A stretch of DNA of 35,979 nt from Promethearchaeota archaeon (GCA_016840165.1 JAEOSU010000023.1:1-35979); one strand, 5' to 3'. Positions 26,821 through 35,108 are shown, counted from the stretch's first letter. Numbers and translations: made by a program. Notes: generated from the sequence alone by a model not told the origin.

Positions 26821-27135
26821 TTAAGGTATATGGTAGACTATTTTACTAGTCTTGGTTAATTTTTCGAGTAACGGCGATTTTTTCTCGATGTTTTCAGCTC
26901 CTATTAATATTCCATTGGAACTAAATAGATATACACGAACTTCTTCAACATATTCAGCAATAATAATATATTGAATCGCTTGACGTTGCTTTACAATGAG
27001 AGGTGGTAATACACCTTTCTTGAAGGTTGTAATATCCTTTATTCGCAAAATCTTGACCATGATAGGCCTTTTTTCTCGATATTCTCGCCTTCCAAAGCGA
27101 ATTAATTCTTTCGAAACTTTTCGTTGGCTCGCCAT
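26821..27135 (-). CDS. Small hypothetical protein
   Basis: 104 residues from ATG 27135, preferred to the upstream TTG (27153) because TGAGGA sits about 10 bp before it. N terminus very basic (Arg/Lys-rich, FGRREYREKRP); the rest is beta-rich (PPLIVKQRQAIQYIIIAEYVEEVRVYLFSSNGILIGAENI). No recognised family. It lies between the synthase and the enolase-superfamily gene on the same strand. Could be a nucleic-acid-binding protein on charge alone. Confidence 0.55.
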   Translation of the reverse strand: MASQRKVSKELIRFGRREYREKRPIMVKILRIKDITTFKKGVLPPLIVKQRQAIQYIIIAEYVEEVRVYLFSSNGILIGAENIEKKSPLLEKLTKTSKIVYHIP

Positions 27136-27221
27136 TTCCAAATCCTCAAACAAAATTTTATTTTTATCTATTTTTTAAAGCATCTCTATCTAAAGAAAAA
27201 TTGATTTGAAGATAGGGGGAT

Positions 27222-28301
27222 TTAAATTATATTCTCTTCAAACATTTTCTGGTTGACTTCTACGCCAAGACCTGGCTTTTCTAAAGCTTTCACTTTTCCA
27301 TTAATACATTTGATCGGTTCTTCTAATACCTGAAATTCATCTGGAATAAATGGAAATTCACACCAATCGCATCTTGAAGCCATAATGAAATGTATATTGG
27401 CTGCAAGTATATGACCAAAACCAAATATGTGGGGTATGCAACGAACACCCTTTACTTCCGCCATTGCATCAATTTTTTTAACTTGTAGAAATCCTCCGCT
27501 TCTACATACGTCGGGTTGTACAATATCATAACATCCTTTAGAAAGGATATCTTCAAATCGAAATATTCCCATATCATTTTCTCCTCCCGCGATCTCCAAG
27601 GAAGACTGTTGCCTCAAAGCAGCAAGTCCATTCAAATTATCTGATGGTAATGCCTCCTCAAGCCAAGTTACATTATACTTTTCACATATTTTTGCTAATT
27701 TTACGGCTTCATTAACAACTGTATATGCGGAATTGGCATCCAGCATGATGTCGATATCTGGAAAGTGATCACGGACTTCCTTAATGAGCGCCTCATCCTT
27801 TTTCAAACCTTTTCCAATACGTAGTTTGACTGCTTTAAACCCACCTAAATCAAGGGCAGCTTGAACCACTTTCGGAGCCGCTTTAGCTTTGTAGCTTCGA
27901 GGCATAGAAGCATATGCTTTTGCTTCTTTTTTCATCCCTCCAAGTAATTTATAAATAGGTTGGTTGGTAGCTTTTCCGATAATATCCCATAGGGCTACTT
28001 GAATAACGCTTGTGGTCATAGGAATCCCAAACATTATTCGGTTACTATTATGATAGACCGTATTAAATATTTCTTCTACCATAAAGGGGTCTTTTCTGAT
28101 AAGTAAATGTTTTAAAGATTCATCAATAAGGTTTTTCTGCCCCATATTGCTTAAATTCCAATGGGATAATGCCCATCCTTCTATATCTTCGTCTGTTTTA
28201 ATATTTAAATAAAAACCTGTAACGTTAAATGCGGGCATCGATCCTAGCTTCAGCTTAAAATCTAATTTTAATACATAGGTTTTAACATCAGTAATAATCA
28301 T
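27222..28301 (-). CDS. Enolase-superfamily enzyme (mandelate racemase/muconate lactonising type)
   Basis: 359 residues from ATG 28301. These TIM-barrel enzymes abstract a proton alpha to a carboxylate, usually as sugar-acid dehydratases, epimerases or cycloisomerases. N-terminal capping domain to about residue 125; catalytic K159 in AVKLRIG (KxR rather than the common KxK); metal ligands D188 (MLDANSAY), E215/E216 (WLEEALP) and E241 (AGGEND); and a C-terminal His, H291 (IPHIFGFGH), indicating the mandelate-racemase-like subgroup. A sugar acid (aldonate) dehydratase is likely given the island. Divergent from the gene at 28414. Confidence 0.88.
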   Translation of the reverse strand: MIITDVKTYVLKLDFKLKLGSMPAFNVTGFYLNIKTDEDIEGWALSHWNLSNMGQKNLIDESLKHLLIRKDPFMVEEIFNTVYHNSNRIMFGIPMTTSVIQVALWDIIGKATNQPIYKLLGGMKKEAKAYASMPRSYKAKAAPKVVQAALDLGGFKAVKLRIGKGLKKDEALIKEVRDHFPDIDIMLDANSAYTVVNEAVKLAKICEKYNVTWLEEALPSDNLNGLAALRQQSSLEIAGGENDMGIFRFEDILSKGCYDIVQPDVCRSGGFLQVKKIDAMAEVKGVRCIPHIFGFGHILAANIHFIMASRCDWCEFPFIPDEFQVLEEPIKCINGKVKALEKPGLGVEVNQKMFEENII

Positions 28302-28413
28302 ATTAGTAATTCACTCAAATTTTTAATATATAATTTTATATTTTTAATTAAACTTTTAGAATTAGATGTATTTAATTCTTTAGAACTCAATTATTAAGAA
28401 CAATTGGTCTCAA

Positions 28414-29451
28414 GTGTTTGATGCTCCGAAATCAAAATCATCGGATAAAAATCCTTTTGAAGAATTAGCCGTAGTTTATGTGCTCTATTTTGATGAAGAA
28501 CATGGGCATACTCCACTTTTAATTTATCCTGATGATAGATATAAAGACGATAAAAAATTTATGAGACCAATAAAATATCATCCTATTTGGTTTTTAGAAG
28601 GTTCTGATGCTTTGGATCATATCGATTTAGAATTTAAAGGATATACCTTCTTTGGGAAGAAATTTTTAACTAAATCGGAACGAAAGAAAAGAAGAGCGGG
28701 CTTAGAAGAGGAGACCCCAGAAACAATCGTTATCATTCTCTCATTGCCGAATAAATTGGAAATATTTGGTGATGATTTGATTCAAGAATTAACTAAAAAA
28801 GTTGAGAGTAATTATGGGAATAAATTATTCGAGATAATCGAATCAGAAATTGCCAGTACTAACGTTATAAAAACCCCAAAGACAGAAAAAATTATAGAAA
28901 AAGGGAATCAAATAAAAGATGAGCTTGAAGATACCATTGATCATATCTGCAATAATTTCTTTCAAAACGCAGTACGAGGTTCTGATCGCTCTTCTATTAA
29001 AATGCAAAAAGCAATTGCTTATCTCGCTCTAAAAGGAATCGATTTCTCACATATACAAAGTAGTGACTACAAAGATTCATTTTCTAGTGTTCAATTATTT
29101 GATCCGAGTACCGAAAATGATGTAGAATTATTAAAAAGTCGATTTTCCATCAAGCAGATTTACCTTTCTCAAAATAGTAATGAATTGGAGATTTTGGTAG
29201 AAAATAATACTCAAGAAGAAATTAATGGGATCAGGGTCGAAATAACTCACGTAAAAGAATTTTTTGAAAAAGAAATCATGACAGAAAATATTGATACATG
29301 GTTTCCAAAAGAGGAATTAGTATTCATCTCACCTGTATTCCCCCAAATAAATGAATATCTCTTTTTCATTATTGATAGAAAAACTAATGAACGACTTTTA
29401 TCGAAAAAAATTGATTTAAATTCTTTAAAAGAAAAGATGGTTGAAAATTAA
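28414..29451 (+). CDS. Orphan two-domain protein, possible longin-like N terminus
   Basis: 345 residues from a GTG start; the first in-frame ATG is far inside. No certain family. The N-terminal 150 residues have a pattern of strands (LAVVYVLYFDEEHGHTPLLIYP, YHPIWFLEG, HIDLEFKGYTFFGKKF, TIVIILSLP) then helices, suggestive of a longin/roadblock-like alpha-beta fold. A helical linker (165-225) is followed by a C-terminal beta-sandwich-like part (NELEILVENNTQEEINGIRVEITHV). Such architecture would be of interest in an Asgard genome, where longin-like proteins are common, but the fold is a guess from pattern. Followed immediately by a GNAT gene (start 29453), so co-transcribed. Confidence 0.6.
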   Translation: MFDAPKSKSSDKNPFEELAVVYVLYFDEEHGHTPLLIYPDDRYKDDKKFMRPIKYHPIWFLEGSDALDHIDLEFKGYTFFGKKFLTKSERKKRRAGLEEETPETIVIILSLPNKLEIFGDDLIQELTKKVESNYGNKLFEIIESEIASTNVIKTPKTEKIIEKGNQIKDELEDTIDHICNNFFQNAVRGSDRSSIKMQKAIAYLALKGIDFSHIQSSDYKDSFSSVQLFDPSTENDVELLKSRFSIKQIYLSQNSNELEILVENNTQEEINGIRVEITHVKEFFEKEIMTENIDTWFPKEELVFISPVFPQINEYLFFIIDRKTNERLLSKKIDLNSLKEKMVEN

Positions 29452-29452
29452 A

Positions 29453-29941
29453 ATGTCAGATAAACATATAAGTAAAGAAGATATAATTATAAGGAATTAT
29501 CGAACTTCAGATTATAAAGCTACTTTAGATATTTTAAAGGACCTTCATACTCAGTTTGACATCGGTTTGGATGAAGAAAAATGGAAAGAATCCTCCGGGT
29601 TAAGGCAATTTAAGCCCAATTTAAAACGAATCACTTTAATCGCCGAAATCAAATCCACAGGTCAAGTTGTTTCCATGGGAATGTTAGAGGCAGTGAAGAA
29701 TAATATTGGGCAATATATTGGTTATTTGAATAACTGGGCTACGAAAAAAGAAGTTATTGGTAAAGGAGTAGGTAAAATCTTAGCAGATAAAGCTATCCAG
29801 ATACTCCAATCATGGGGTTGTGAAAGTGTGCGTATCAATATGGCCTATGAAGGCGAGAGAAAGCTTATTGATATTTTTGGGAAATTAGGATTTCATCCCA
29901 TTCTTATTGTTCTAGAAAAGAAATTTGATTTGAATGAATAA
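29453..29941 (+). CDS. GNAT-family N-acetyltransferase
   Basis: 162 residues from ATG 29453, one base after the upstream stop (a TTG at 29441 would overlap it). GNAT enzymes move an acetyl group from acetyl-CoA to an amine. Motif A is present as VIGKGVGKILADKAI (Q/RxxGxG/A type), with the preceding strand YLNNWATKKE, and motif B-like GKLGFHPI near the end. Target unknown; the tight coupling to the orphan gene suggests a functional link. Confidence 0.85.
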   Translation: MSDKHISKEDIIIRNYRTSDYKATLDILKDLHTQFDIGLDEEKWKESSGLRQFKPNLKRITLIAEIKSTGQVVSMGMLEAVKNNIGQYIGYLNNWATKKEVIGKGVGKILADKAIQILQSWGCESVRINMAYEGERKLIDIFGKLGFHPILIVLEKKFDLNE

Positions 29942-30059
29942 ATCTGAATAATTTTTTTCCTTATAGTTATCATTTTCTTCGCAAATTGGGCGAAAATTAT
30001 TCGCAATTTATATTCAGCTTCATAGTTCTCTCTTTTAGGAAAAAATAAAATATATTTAA

Positions 30060-30099
30060 TGTGAAAAATTGAACCTTATATAATTACAAATTTTTCACA
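30060..30099. promoter_or_regulatory. 11-bp inverted repeat enclosing the TATA box of the HMGCS-like gene
   Basis: Arms TGTGAAAAATT (30060-30070) and AATTTTTCACA (30089-30099) are perfect complements. The 18-bp spacer holds TTATATAATT, an excellent archaeal TATA box, about 60 bp before the ATG at 30141; the expected start site is near 30105. TTTGAGGT just upstream of the ATG is a Shine-Dalgarno candidate. A regulator binding this repeat would block TBP/TFB. Upstream (29978-30004) TTCGC, GCGAA and TTCGC alternate, a second possible binding cluster. Confidence 0.5.
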
Positions 30100-30140
30100 A
30101 CATAAATTAAATAGTAAAAAATTTGAGGTAAAAATACAAA

Positions 30141-31583
30141 ATGCCAATTGGTATAAAAAGTTATGGAGCATATTTGCCAAAATATTTGCTCCCAAGAGAT
30201 CTCATCTCAAACGCGTGGGATTTTCCAAACGTACCTGGCACTAAAGCATTTGCCCTGGCGGACGAAGATACTATAACAATGTCTGTCGAAGCTGGGTTAG
30301 ACTGCTTAGCGGGATTTGACCCAAAAACCGTTGATGGTCTATTTTTTGCATCGACGACTCAAGTATATACCGAAAAAGATTCAGCGTCACTCATTGCCAC
30401 TGTATTAGACATGAGAGAGAATATTATTACTGCTGATTTTACTGACTCCACAAAAGCCGCTACAACCGCAGTTGCACGAGCAGTAGATACTATAAAAGCA
30501 AATGACGATATTAAATCTATTCTTATTGTCTCTGCAGATACCAGAAAACCCGAACCCTCGACTATGTGGGAATTTGGATTTGCTGATGGCGCTGCAGCCC
30601 TTTTAATCGCCGAAGAAGATAATATCCCACTGTCCATCGAAGATTATTATTCGTTTTCTGCAAATGTGACTGGCCCATGGAAACGCGCTGATAAAGATGA
30701 GTTTATTCGAACATTTGAACCGAAGACTGATGCCATGTTTTATACACAATATATTACTAAAGCAATGGGAGAAATTCTTAAACGAAATAATCTCAAGCCA
30801 GAAGAAATTGATGTTGCAGCATATTATTATAACAATCCACGCATGCATGGAAGAATCTCTAAAATAATGAAGTTTAATCAAGGAGTTGCTCAAAATAGCC
30901 TCTTCTTTCAAATTGGGGATACAGGAACTCCTATGCCCTTCATGCTCCTTATCGCCGCATTACGACGACCTAAAGATGATGCAAAAATCATCATGGCCGG
31001 ATTTGGTGATGGTGCAGATGCTATCCTACTGCAAGTGAGAGATAGAAGTGCACTCCGAGACCTTGGAAAAACTCGATTAGGACTTATCGGTCACCAAAAA
31101 TCAATGATTGCCACTAAAAATTATAACAAACTTCTTGACTCAAAAGAGTTGCTCGAAAAAGATAGATATATCCGAAAAAGCTCTGCAGTGCTAATCTGGA
31201 GAGACACCGCCTCCGTTTATAGATGGTACGGTTTGAAATGTAAAAATTGCGGTGCTGTTCAATATCCTGACATGCTTCGTTCCTGTTATGTCTGTCGTGC
31301 TGACGACCAACTCGAACATGTAAAATTAGCGCTTAAAGGGACGATTTTCACTTACACATTAGACCATCTCGTTGGAGGTTCCTATCTGCAAACTCCCGTA
31401 CCTCGCTGTGTTATCGATCTTGATGGCGGAGGACGTGTGCTCTTGAATATGTCCGAAATTGAGAAACCCGAAGAAAATGTAGAAATCGGGATGCGAGTCG
31501 AGCTTACCTTCCGAAAAGAACATGAAGGTGCTGAATTTAAGAACTATTATTGGAAATGTCGACCCGAAAGGGGGAGACCATAA
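30141..31583 (+). CDS. HMG-CoA synthase-like protein fused to DUF35 Zn-ribbon/OB domain
   Basis: 480 residues from ATG 30141. The first 300 residues have a thiolase fold of the HMG-CoA synthase type (GIKSYGAYLPKYLLPRD, FGFADGAAALLI, GFGDGADAILLQV). The C terminus is DUF35: a zinc ribbon (C367, C370, C382, C385) and OB fold (LKGTIFTYTLDHL). Archaeal HMG-CoA synthases work with separate DUF35 and thiolase partners; here DUF35 is fused and a thiolase follows. However, by pattern the three catalytic positions seem lost: the Cys of ACKAGT reads T104 (STKAAT), the Glu of SES-PY reads T72, and the His of FHxPN reads Tyr near 229. It may be a scaffold or have other acyl-CoA chemistry. Noticeably higher G+C than its neighbours. 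Confidence 0.85.
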   Translation: MPIGIKSYGAYLPKYLLPRDLISNAWDFPNVPGTKAFALADEDTITMSVEAGLDCLAGFDPKTVDGLFFASTTQVYTEKDSASLIATVLDMRENIITADFTDSTKAATTAVARAVDTIKANDDIKSILIVSADTRKPEPSTMWEFGFADGAAALLIAEEDNIPLSIEDYYSFSANVTGPWKRADKDEFIRTFEPKTDAMFYTQYITKAMGEILKRNNLKPEEIDVAAYYYNNPRMHGRISKIMKFNQGVAQNSLFFQIGDTGTPMPFMLLIAALRRPKDDAKIIMAGFGDGADAILLQVRDRSALRDLGKTRLGLIGHQKSMIATKNYNKLLDSKELLEKDRYIRKSSAVLIWRDTASVYRWYGLKCKNCGAVQYPDMLRSCYVCRADDQLEHVKLALKGTIFTYTLDHLVGGSYLQTPVPRCVIDLDGGGRVLLNMSEIEKPEENVEIGMRVELTFRKEHEGAEFKNYYWKCRPERGRP

Positions 31584-31597
31584 AGGAGGTTGAAAAA

Positions 31598-31885
31598 ATG
31601 AGAAAAGGAATTAAAGACCAAGTTGCAATAATCGGCTGCGATATGACCAAATACGGCGAGCGATGGGATAAGAACCAATATGACCTGCTCTTTGAAGCGT
31701 TCCAAAGCGCTCTAAAAGACGCAGGTGTTCAGAAAGATGACATAGATGCTTCCTGGTGCGGGATATTCTACTATTTCACAGGTCTCTCTGGAGCTATGGT
31801 GGAAGATATTTTACGTTTGGATGGTAAGCCTGCAACTCGGGTAGAAAATTACTGTGCATCGGGAATGGACGCTTTCCGTAAATAA
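31598..31885 (+). CDS. Thiolase N-terminal fragment (SCPx-type), frame-broken
   Basis: ATG 31598 has a strong Shine-Dalgarno (AAAGGAGGT at 31582-31590), so this is the true gene start. It encodes about 95 residues: QVAIIGCDMTKYGERWD, then the nucleophile loop VENYCASGMDAFR with the active Cys, followed by Lys and a TAA stop. The rest of the thiolase is encoded in a different frame from 31906. Removing 29 nt would join GMDAFR to NASFAVASGAYD, exactly the expected family sequence. It follows the HMGCS-like/DUF35 gene by 14 bp and is co-transcribed. Confidence 0.8.
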   Translation: MRKGIKDQVAIIGCDMTKYGERWDKNQYDLLFEAFQSALKDAGVQKDDIDASWCGIFYYFTGLSGAMVEDILRLDGKPATRVENYCASGMDAFRK

Positions 31886-31908
31886 TTTCACATTTCGTGA
31901 ATAAGCGG
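31880..31908 (+). other. 29-nt frame-disrupting segment in the thiolase gene
   Basis: The segment lies between CGT (Arg) and AATGCT (Asn-Ala) of an otherwise continuous thiolase, and its length is not a multiple of three. It contains a TAA and a 5-bp hairpin (TTCAC 31887-31891 with GTGAA 31897-31901), nested inside a second pair (TTCCG 31874-31878 with CGGAA 31906-31910). An imperfect direct repeat (31874-31885 and 31893-31904, 10 of 12 matching) suggests slippage or duplication. I could not fit a canonical bulge-helix-bulge archaeal intron. Confidence 0.6.
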
Positions 31909-32811
31909 AATGCTAGTTTTGCTGTAGCGTCCGGTGCCTATGATATAGTACTTGCTTGTGGCGTAGAGAAGCTCATGGACGAGGGCGGTAGTGGTCTGCC
32001 GGGATTTACGATTTTTGGTCACCCTGTTTATCCGACACCTTCCGCGCCGGCGATGTTCTCGATGGCTGCTACCCGAAGCTTTCACGAATATGGATGGACT
32101 AAAGAGGATCTGGCGAGAGTTGCGGTTAAGAATCATGATAACGGAGCCGATCACCCAAAAGCACACTTCCGAACTCGTGTTACTGTAGACCAAGTAATGA
32201 AAGCACCTATGATCGCAGACCCACTGGGTAGATTTGACTGTTGTGCGATGTCAGATGGAGCGGCTGCATTGATTTTGACGCGACCTGAGTTAGCAGAAAG
32301 TTATGCTCATGCGGACGATTATATTTTAGTTAAAGCTAATGCCATTTCCGCGCGAACTAACTTTCCATGGTACATCCCACCGAATGGTCCTGGAGCAGAC
32401 TTCACACACTTCCCAGCGACCACGAAAGCCGCAGAATATGCCTATAAAGAAGCGGGAATTACTGATCCTCGCAAACAAATCGATTGTGCGGAAGTTCATG
32501 ACTGTTTCACAATAACCGAGTTAATAAATTGCCAAGATTTACAATTCTGCGATCGAGGACAAGCTGCTGAGGAACTCAAGAATGGAACATTCAACTGGAA
32601 TGGAGAAACAGCCGTGAATCCTTCAGGAGGGCTAAAAAGTTTTGGTCATCCGATTGGTTCTACTGGTTGTCGTATGCTCACGGAAATTACCAAACAACTT
32701 CAGGGAAGAGCCGAGGGACGCCAAGTTCCGGACGCTAAGATTGGTTTATGTCACAATCTCGGTGGTGCGTTTAGTGTCTGTTCAGTTACCGTATTAGGCC
32801 AAAGAGATTAA
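31897..32811 (+). CDS. Thiolase C-terminal fragment (SCPx-type)
   Basis: 304 codons in the second frame; thiolase homology begins at Asn 31909 (NASFAVASGAYDIVLACGVEKLMDE). A GTG at 31897 could start translation but has no ribosome binding site. The catalytic His motifs are intact: EVHDCFTITEL and GGLKSFGHPIGSTGCRM, plus CHNLGGAFS near the end. With the 95-residue upstream part this gives a full-length thiolase of about 400 residues. Expected chemistry is acyl-CoA condensation or cleavage in complex with the upstream HMGCS-like/DUF35 protein. Either a broken gene, an assembly error, or a gene needing an RNA-level or translational repair step. Confidence 0.8.
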   Translation: MNKRNASFAVASGAYDIVLACGVEKLMDEGGSGLPGFTIFGHPVYPTPSAPAMFSMAATRSFHEYGWTKEDLARVAVKNHDNGADHPKAHFRTRVTVDQVMKAPMIADPLGRFDCCAMSDGAAALILTRPELAESYAHADDYILVKANAISARTNFPWYIPPNGPGADFTHFPATTKAAEYAYKEAGITDPRKQIDCAEVHDCFTITELINCQDLQFCDRGQAAEELKNGTFNWNGETAVNPSGGLKSFGHPIGSTGCRMLTEITKQLQGRAEGRQVPDAKIGLCHNLGGAFSVCSVTVLGQRD

Positions 32812-32816
32812 ATTTA

Positions 32817-32832
32817 TTTTTTCTTTTTTTTT
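32817..32832 (+). terminator. T-rich tract after thiolase
   Basis: Six T residues, one C, then nine T residues start 6 bp after the thiolase stop. A strong intrinsic archaeal terminator candidate for the HMGCS-like/thiolase transcript. Confidence 0.5.
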
Positions 32833-32877
32833 AGCTCTAATTTAATAGAATATTAAATAACATTAGCATTAAATAAA

Positions 32878-33651
32878 TTATTTTGGGAGACTTCTTTCCC
32901 AATTAATTAGATGTTTTGAACGATAGTAAGAGATATTTTTATAGGTTAAAACAAAAAATGTGATTCTATATAATTTTAATTTCTTAAACTTATGGATTCT
33001 TGTTTCTATATGCTTATCATTATATGTAAAAAATACTCTTGATTCTTTTCTTTCAATAATACCTAACGAATATATTTTTGACGTAGAATCAGCTTTTTGA
33101 AGATCGACAAGTATAGAGTTCAAATATTCTGCATTAGATTTACCTTTACTTTGTATAAAATCCTCATTGGTTGCCGCTAATTCTTTTTCTTCTATTAAGT
33201 AAAATGCCAACTTCAATTTTAATCTACCATGACCTAAATTTTGCATTAAGAATTTAAGTTCAAAAGTGTCATTATCTAATCTCTTAAATTTCAAATCATT
33301 ATAAGGGTAATCCATAAAAGCAATAAAGTAGAAAAGAATAGAAAATATTGAAAATCCAAAGGCTACTAATGATAGTATATCTGAAAATGATGTTATTATG
33401 AGTGAGATTTTAAATAAGCAAATACAAAGTAAGATTATTAGTATAATAGAACTGCAAATAAGAATAATAAATTCAAGAATCTTCTTCCTCCTTGTTATAG
33501 ATAAATATATCTTATTCTCTACTTTTTTTAATCCAGTGTATTTAATACTTTTTGAAAAATTCTCTAACTTTTTAATCATTAATTCACGATCATCTTTCTT
33601 TGAATCAATTTGGTTCAAATTTGTAAAATCGCCCCCTGTTTTAGTATACAA
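32878..33651 (-). CDS. Orphan membrane protein with two transmembrane helices
   Basis: 257 residues if started at TTG 33651; an ATG at 33579 gives 233 and is more likely, because a TATA-like TTTATAATATTA lies only about 20 bp above the TTG. Two hydrophobic helices (about residues 59-81 and 91-113 of the longer form) follow a basic N terminus. The C-terminal 140 residues are soluble, with strands (KLKLAFYLIEEKELA, SRVFFTYNDKHIETRIHKFKKLKLYRITFFVL). No family recognised. Divergent from the MFS gene at 33807. Confidence 0.6.
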   Translation of the reverse strand: MYTKTGGDFTNLNQIDSKKDDRELMIKKLENFSKSIKYTGLKKVENKIYLSITRRKKILEFIILICSSIILIILLCICLFKISLIITSFSDILSLVAFGFSIFSILFYFIAFMDYPYNDLKFKRLDNDTFELKFLMQNLGHGRLKLKLAFYLIEEKELAATNEDFIQSKGKSNAEYLNSILVDLQKADSTSKIYSLGIIERKESRVFFTYNDKHIETRIHKFKKLKLYRITFFVLTYKNISYYRSKHLINWERSLPK

Positions 33652-33806
33652 TTTAAAATAATATTATAAAGATCTAAATTTAAATTAATACAAATTTGTA
33701 TAAAAAATTTCTTGTTATGCTTTACATCTAAATTTCATTAGATATTTTAAGTAAAAAATCATACCTTACTAAATAGGGAAAAAGAAATGAAAAAATATTA
33801 TTAACT

Positions 33807-35051
33807 ATGAAGAACACTAAAGAACATACGAAATGGCGATTTTGGCCGGTAAGTTGTTTAGCTTTCATTTTCCCAATAAATGATTTTTTATTGACTATAA
33901 CAATTCCGATATACTTCTTCCAAAAAAGCATAACTACAGAAATAATTAGTTTTTTATTAGTAGGGTCCACAATAACCTATTCTTTTTCTCCGATTTTATT
34001 TTATAAACTCTCAAATAAAATTGGGCGAAGAAAGAGTATAATCCTGTCTATGGTTGGGGTATTTTTCTCTCAATTCATTTACTACTTTACATTAGAACCA
34101 ATGCCATTCTTTTTTTCAAGAGTAATTGAAGGTTTGTTTTTAGGATTTTTTTGGACAAGTTTGCAATCCACTATCTCAGATAACCCAGTTCATGTTCATA
34201 ATCGCTTTATGGCATACTATAATTTCTCTTGGAATTTAGGAGGGTTGACAGGATTTCTAATTGGTACAATAATTTTATCTATTGTCGCTATTCCTGGAAT
34301 TATTTTCTTCTTAGCCCCACTGCTAATTATTCTAAATATTATTATAGCAATAATGTTTTTCCAGGATCCAATAAAAGATTTTAGTGAAAATGTGGAATTG
34401 GAAATTAAGCCTAGAAAATCTAAATTTAATAACGTTAAAACAAAAATAGCAAGAATATTTGGGATGCAGAATGATCGCGATTTAGCAATGTACTATGTCC
34501 CAATAATAATTCCAGTTCTATGCATAGTCACCTTTAGTTTAGCCAAATCTATTGTGAATCTTTTATATCCAATAAAGTCAGAGATTTTAGGATTTCCAGA
34601 ATATACCGTATTCCTTTTTTCATTTTTTACAATTTTTTGTCAAATAGTTACTACTTCTTTAGTAAGCTTAAGAACAATGGAAAGTTTAAAAAAAATAACA
34701 CTTCTCTCTGTTTTGATTTTATCAATAACAATCCTAATATATGGAATTTCTACAAATTTCTTTTCCTTCTCAATTCTTTTCATTTCATTAGGGCTTTTTG
34801 GAGGCTTTCTATACGGAATAGGATTGAGATTTTTTATTATTCTTAATAAACAGAAGAATACAAGTAAATTCACTTATATTTTGGAGAGTTTATTAGGTAT
34901 CGTATTTTTATTCAACCCTATTATAGCAGGTTATATTGCCCTTTTTTCTTTAGACTTAGCTTTTATCATTCTATCTATCCTGATTCTTTTCATTTTAGCA
35001 TTAACATTTTTGTATATAAGAAAAATAAAGATAGCCATACAAAAATATTGA
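33807..35051 (+). CDS. MFS transporter
   Basis: 414 residues from ATG 33807 with about twelve membrane helices. MFS features: the helix 2-3 loop YKLSNKIGRRKSIILS and, in helices 4-5, FFSRVIEGLFLGFFWTSLQS. Closest by pattern to the general sugar-phosphate/drug MFS branches, not GPH. A cytosolic loop (about 190-230, rich in Lys) separates the halves. Neighbours (an orphan membrane protein and a glycosyltransferase) give no hint of substrate. Confidence 0.82.
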   Translation: MKNTKEHTKWRFWPVSCLAFIFPINDFLLTITIPIYFFQKSITTEIISFLLVGSTITYSFSPILFYKLSNKIGRRKSIILSMVGVFFSQFIYYFTLEPMPFFFSRVIEGLFLGFFWTSLQSTISDNPVHVHNRFMAYYNFSWNLGGLTGFLIGTIILSIVAIPGIIFFLAPLLIILNIIIAIMFFQDPIKDFSENVELEIKPRKSKFNNVKTKIARIFGMQNDRDLAMYYVPIIIPVLCIVTFSLAKSIVNLLYPIKSEILGFPEYTVFLFSFFTIFCQIVTTSLVSLRTMESLKKITLLSVLILSITILIYGISTNFFSFSILFISLGLFGGFLYGIGLRFFIILNKQKNTSKFTYILESLLGIVFLFNPIIAGYIALFSLDLAFIILSILILFILALTFLYIRKIKIAIQKY

Positions 35052-35108
35052 AAAAAAGGATCCAGAGCAACCTTCTTCATTTCAACATTTCGATTTTTAA
35101 ATTTTTTC

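Noticed and set aside
29978..30004. CRISPR-like repeat from alternating TTCGC/GCGAA units
   Set aside because: Only three very short units, no regular spacing and no cas genes; at most a regulatory cluster.
31897..31899. GTG as an authentic start of an independent thiolase subunit
   Set aside because: No ribosome binding site, and the upstream fragment carries the catalytic Cys and a strong Shine-Dalgarno, so one split gene is more likely.
31874..31910. Canonical archaeal bulge-helix-bulge intron in the thiolase
   Set aside because: None of the three equivalent splice positions gives the required 4-bp central helix between intron start and 3' exon.
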